Source of the DNA: JBGQMW01 sp963769845
GTDB taxonomy: Archaea > Thermoproteota > Bathyarchaeia > Bathyarchaeales > Bathycorpusculaceae
Assembly (NCBI GenBank): GCA_963769845.1
Contig: CAVYNL010000033.1
Location: 80,190 to 144,189, forward strand
Length of the DNA: 64,000 nt
Reading direction: 5' to 3'
The notes below the pieces were generated by a model, which saw nothing but the letters and a program-made list of their open reading frames with translations, was not told the DNA's origin and made no database searches. Position numbers and translations under genes: made by a program. Positions 61,288 to 64,000 of the stretch are shown one piece after another. Each line of letters opens with the position of its first letter. Position 1 is the first letter of the stretch.

Positions 61288-61455
61288 TTGCGCGCTCGCC
61301 GATGCGGGGAAACACGCAGCTCGGATTACGCTGCAGGTAAAATGCGCGGATCGATCGCCGGCGAATGGTTGCCATACACTTCGGACAAGCCCCAAATGGT
61401 GGGGACTCTTGCCGAGTTCGATGAAGTGATTATTTCGGAGCGTTGGGAGCGTTAG
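61288..61455 (+). CDS. Possible 55-residue protein
   Basis: A plus-strand TTG frame reads like protein (DYAAGKMRGSIAGEWLPYTS, then MVGTLAEFDEVIISERW) and ends at a TAG inside the last codons of the convergent PH-domain gene. A TTAATATT sequence just upstream could be a TATA box, but then the start would lie further down (ATG within GKMRGS). Not recognised. An antisense frame covers the same bases; neither is firmly supported. Confidence 0.22.
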   Translation: MRARRCGETRSSDYAAGKMRGSIAGEWLPYTSDKPQMVGTLAEFDEVIISERWER

Positions 61456-61846
61456 AATATCCGGTTGAAAAGGGCGATTGGAATTTGCCAATGTTCTCTC
61501 TGATGATGCCATACCCCTTTTCTGCAAGGGAGTTTGGCAACTTATCCAGCTCCAGATGCTCTTCCTCTTGATGCTCTCCCTGATGCTCTTCTCTGTGCCT
61601 AAGCGTAAGTTTGATGGTTGAACGCATTATTCCTTTGTCTAACGTTACGTTCGTGATGTCTCTATAACTGTAATCGGTGTAGTCCTTCTTCAAACCAAGC
61701 GCGTGAGGATGCCGCAGAATTATCCGTTCATTCGTAATGATCACGGATTCAATGTTAATCCGAGGATGATAGATTTTCTCCTCAATATACAGCTCAACCT
61801 TTTCGTTCGAGCCAAGTATGTTCTTTATACCATCAGGCGTAGCCAT
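61430..61846 (-). CDS. PH-domain-like protein
   Basis: 138 residues from the ATG at 61846. The pattern HPRINIESVIITNERIILRHP, DYTDYSYRDITNVTLDKG and a following strand matches bacterial/archaeal PH (bPH) domains, which bind lipids or partner proteins. A His/Glu-rich linker (HREEHQGEHQEEEH) and a short Gly/Pro-rich tail complete it. No membrane segment. Function unknown. Confidence 0.62.
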   Translation of the reverse strand: MATPDGIKNILGSNEKVELYIEEKIYHPRINIESVIITNERIILRHPHALGLKKDYTDYSYRDITNVTLDKGIMRSTIKLTLRHREEHQGEHQEEEHLELDKLPNSLAEKGYGIIRENIGKFQSPFSTGYSNAPNAPK

Positions 61847-62016
61847 TACTATCAACCAACTTACATGAGAATTACTAGCTGTATTACTAGTGGCAGCTTA
61901 GACGATAAATAGTTTATGTGTTAGGAGACTGCGGCGACAAGAGGCGGTCAATATTCGTTTCTTTCTTACGGGGCAAGTGTAAACGGGCAATCCGATTTGA
62001 CTGGCATACTCTTCAC

Positions 62017-62529
62017 CTAGAAGTGATTCATGATAAAATCCCTAACGGTTCTATGACTAGCCATGAGTTCAACGATCTTTCTTGTAGCTTTGGTTATCTG
62101 CGTATCAAATAATCTTGTTATGACCAACGTCAACACAAACACAAATATGCCGAATATAAACATCCCAATAGCGTCTATTGAGCCAATGTACCATATGAAA
62201 AGGAATGTAGCTGCCGCACCTATCTCTCCCATGAGGAAGGATCTTATGATGAAATAAAGTCTCTGCACCCACGTAGAAAACAACAGAACCTTGATCACTG
62301 CTCTTCTCTCGATCTCACTTTCAGCTCCACTGCTTTGCTTTGTAACACTTCCTATCTGTTGCAGTACCCTTTTTGCGTAATGAACGTCTGATAAACGCAA
62401 CATCATTCTTGCATAATGAGCGTCTGACAAATCCTTGGAACTTGCGCTTTCAAGCTCTAACAAAATCCTTTGTGCTATTTCGTCTATTTCAGCATCTACT
62501 CTTTCTATCTTAGCATCCTTAGTTGCCAT
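62017..62529 (-). CDS. Two-helix membrane protein of unknown family
   Basis: 170 residues: a polar, mostly helical N-terminal 80 residues (with LSDAHYARMMLRLSDVHYAK, an internal repeat of LSDxHYA), two closely spaced transmembrane helices (about 100-145) and a short basic C-terminus. GGGTGG precedes its ATG, which overlaps the previous gene's stop by 11 bases. Not recognised. Confidence 0.55.
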   Translation of the reverse strand: MATKDAKIERVDAEIDEIAQRILLELESASSKDLSDAHYARMMLRLSDVHYAKRVLQQIGSVTKQSSGAESEIERRAVIKVLLFSTWVQRLYFIIRSFLMGEIGAAATFLFIWYIGSIDAIGMFIFGIFVFVLTLVITRLFDTQITKATRKIVELMASHRTVRDFIMNHF

Positions 62530-62800
62530 TATTCCACCCGAATATTCTAAGTATTTTGGTTACCAAGTCGTTTAATATGATTTTTGCCTGCTCTGCAGTT
62601 AAAACGAGTCTTATGTTTATTCTGTAATGAAACTTGCTAGTCCTTACGGTTCTTGTACGGTAATCATCAATTGATCCTTCGGTTTTCAATGCCCTCAATG
62701 CTCTCTCTAGAAAGTATGAGACAAAAACAGGAACGAACCGTTCAAAGATATGGAAACTGCGCGCGTTTTCTGAAGAACCAAACCGCCTTTTCCCCTGCAA
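62519..62800 (-). CDS. Hypothetical protein upstream of the two-helix gene
   Basis: 93 residues or fewer, no known domain. The C-terminal half (INIRLVLTAEQAKIILNDLV and so on) looks like a genuine amphipathic fold. It overlaps the membrane-protein gene by 11 bases, which suggests coupling, and diverges from the GCS2-family gene with a gap of only 47 bases. The start is uncertain. Confidence 0.45.
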   Translation of the reverse strand: MQGKRRFGSSENARSFHIFERFVPVFVSYFLERALRALKTEGSIDDYRTRTVRTSKFHYRINIRLVLTAEQAKIILNDLVTKILRIFGWNNGN

Positions 62801-62847
62801 CCCTGCTTACTTGCACAATGTGTTTGGTTGTAGCTTTATATTCAATC

Positions 62848-64000
62848 GTGGAGAACAGCTTCAGCAAGAGTGGAGCCTTCACGTACAAAACCCTGGAAGT
62901 CCTAGGCCCAGAGCACGAGTTTTCAATTGTGAATGACGAGCTTGAGGCATTGCCCATCGTAGACAAAATCATAAAGGATTTCCATGGCCGAGTTGTCAAC
63001 TTCGTCGAACAGCCAAGCTTTACCTTTGGCAAAGAGCTTCAGCTGCACGTCATGGAATTCAAGCCCAACGCTCCGTTCAAGACACCGGTGGAGTTTGAGG
63101 AAACAATGCAGGAAGGCATCTTGACCATTCAGGATTTCCTGCAACGTAAATTTCACGCACATCTTCTTGGAACGGGCATGCACCCACTACTAGAACTCGA
63201 CGAAACGGGAATTTGGCCCCACCGCCACAGACAAATCTACGAGGCTTACAGCAAAATCTTCAACCTCAGACGGCACGGATGGCTCAACATTCAGAGCTTC
63301 CACCTCAATCTCCCATACTCAAACGAAGAAAGCGGAATCCTGCTTCACAACACGCTTGCAAACATATGCCCATACTTGTCCGCAATCAGCGCTTCTTCAC
63401 CAATCTACGAAGGCAGGCTCGGAGACGGAGTCGACAACAGACTGTACTTCTACACGCAAAACCAAAAAGAAATCCCATCAGTAACCGGCGACGTGATTCC
63501 AGAATACACATCCTCATTCAGCCAGTACAAAACGAACATCATAGGGAAGTACTCAGACGATCTATCCAAGGCAGGCGCAGACAAGCTTGTCCTGAACAAG
63601 GAATGGGTGAACAGCCGAGGAGTGATTTTCAGGTTCGACAGAAGAGCCATCGAAATTCGAATAATGGACGAACAAGAATGCATCAAATCAGACGTCGCAT
63701 TGAGCTGTTTCATCAGAGCGGTACTGAGGGGACTAATGGATCACGACCCAGAGTTTCTGCCTCACACAGTCCTAGTACAGGATCTCAACGCAATCATGAT
63801 GAATGGACTCAGCGCCAACGTTCATCACCCACACGGAGAGACTGCACGTCGAGTCTGCGAATATTATTACAACATCGCTCTGGGGAACGCCACAGCGGAC
63901 GAAAAAAAATACCTCCCCATAATCCAGAGAAGGATAGAATGTGGAAACCTCTCTGAAATCCTGCGGAAAAGAGTGGAGAAAAAAAGCCAGAGAACGGATT
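62848..64000 (+). CDS. GCS2-family carboxylate-amine ligase (3' end beyond window)
   Basis: An open frame runs from here to the right edge, 384 codons so far. LEVLGPEHEFSIVNDELEALP is the EHE metal/ATP motif of the GCS2 (YbdK-like glutamate-cysteine ligase) family; MEFKPNAPF, GTGMHPLLELD, a HLNLPYSNEESG substrate loop and RAIEIRIMDEQE follow in the expected order. It probably ligates an amino acid carboxylate to an amine using ATP; the true substrates are unknown. GTG 62848 is chosen; an ATG at 62818 is in frame and adds 10 hydrophobic residues. Confidence 0.87.
   Translation, partial: MENSFSKSGAFTYKTLEVLGPEHEFSIVNDELEALPIVDKIIKDFHGRVVNFVEQPSFTFGKELQLHVMEFKPNAPFKTPVEFEETMQEGILTIQDFLQRKFHAHLLGTGMHPLLELDETGIWPHRHRQIYEAYSKIFNLRRHGWLNIQSFHLNLPYSNEESGILLHNTLANICPYLSAISASSPIYEGRLGDGVDNRLYFYTQNQKEIPSVTGDVIPEYTSSFSQYKTNIIGKYSDDLSKAGADKLVLNKEWVNSRGVIFRFDRRAIEIRIMDEQECIKSDVALSCFIRAVLRGLMDHDPEFLPHTVLVQDLNAIMMNGLSANVHHPHGETARRVCEYYYNIALGNATADEKKYLPIIQRRIECGNLSEILRKRVEKKSQRTD

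Noticed and set aside
1..64000. CRISPR arrays, insertion sequences, integrase att sites
   Set aside because: No regularly spaced repeats, transposase motifs or tRNA-end duplications were found; the tRNA-Gly flanks show no repeat of its 3' end.

Overview
The window is archaeal. It carries a eukaryote-like replisome (RFC large and small subunits, PCNA, MCM, two GINS proteins, both primase subunits), the ribosomal/translation cluster L44e-S27e-aIF2alpha-Nop10-PAC2, the tRNA-wyosine enzyme Taw1, a translin homologue, HypA, an archaeosortase and TATA-type promoters, several of them consistent with leaderless starts. Gene content (two glutamate dehydrogenases plus a stand-alone glutamate synthase domain, an Mbh-type [NiFe] hydrogenase fused to Mrp antiporter modules, a DUF2079 membrane protein, a dockerin-bearing extracellular protease) fits an anaerobic, peptide-using member of the TACK group, most like Bathyarchaeia. 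That placement is inference from gene content, not from a phylogeny.

Layout. 0-6 kb: thioredoxin-like protein, SHMT, Taw1, a small protein, translin, endonuclease V with an altered active site, an HD hydrolase and a tRNA-binding protein, mostly co-directional. 6-8.3 kb: clamp loader. 8.4-16.3 kb: nitrogen block, with a large ribbon-helix-helix regulator, an extended GDH, a KaiC-like pseudo-ATPase, a glutamate synthase domain and a second GDH; TGTTCA-type repeats sit at three promoters here. 16.5-19.1 kb: GINS-MCM (MCM is frame-broken). 19.2-20 kb: gene debris. 20-22 kb: an Lrp regulator and a membrane protein. 21.4-23.7 kb: translation operon. 23.8-26.7 kb: archaeosortase, then GINS-PriS. 26.9-32.4 kb: nucleotide-sugar epimerase and glycosyltransferases (envelope glycan). 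32.5-35.7 kb: PriL, PCNA, Mrp-type ATPase, HypA. 36.5-40 kb: secreted C25 protease. 41-51.7 kb: membrane pyrophosphatase and a 13-gene hydrogenase/antiporter operon. 51.8-58.7 kb: lactate permease, an arsenite-exporter relic, Amt, a receiver protein, tRNA-Gly, a DUF401 transporter and a frame-broken Lrp regulator. 58.7-64 kb: a ThDP decarboxylase pair (ComDE type), a VIT1 relic, membrane proteins and a GCS2-family ligase running off the right edge.

Functional reading. Glutamate is the hub: GDH1, GDH2, GltS-like protein and Amt handle ammonium and glutamate. Amino-acid oxidation would reduce ferredoxin, which the membrane-bound hydrogenase could use to pump ions, with the H+-pyrophosphatase adding to the gradient. 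HypA and its neighbouring Mrp ATPase could serve nickel-site maturation. Eight core replisome genes lie within about 28 kb.

Several genes are broken. MCM, PAC2 and one Lrp regulator each carry a single frame break, more likely assembly errors in the first two. WecB, ACR3, VIT1 and a dockerin protein are truncated relics. No CRISPR array, insertion sequence, rRNA or intact transposase was seen.
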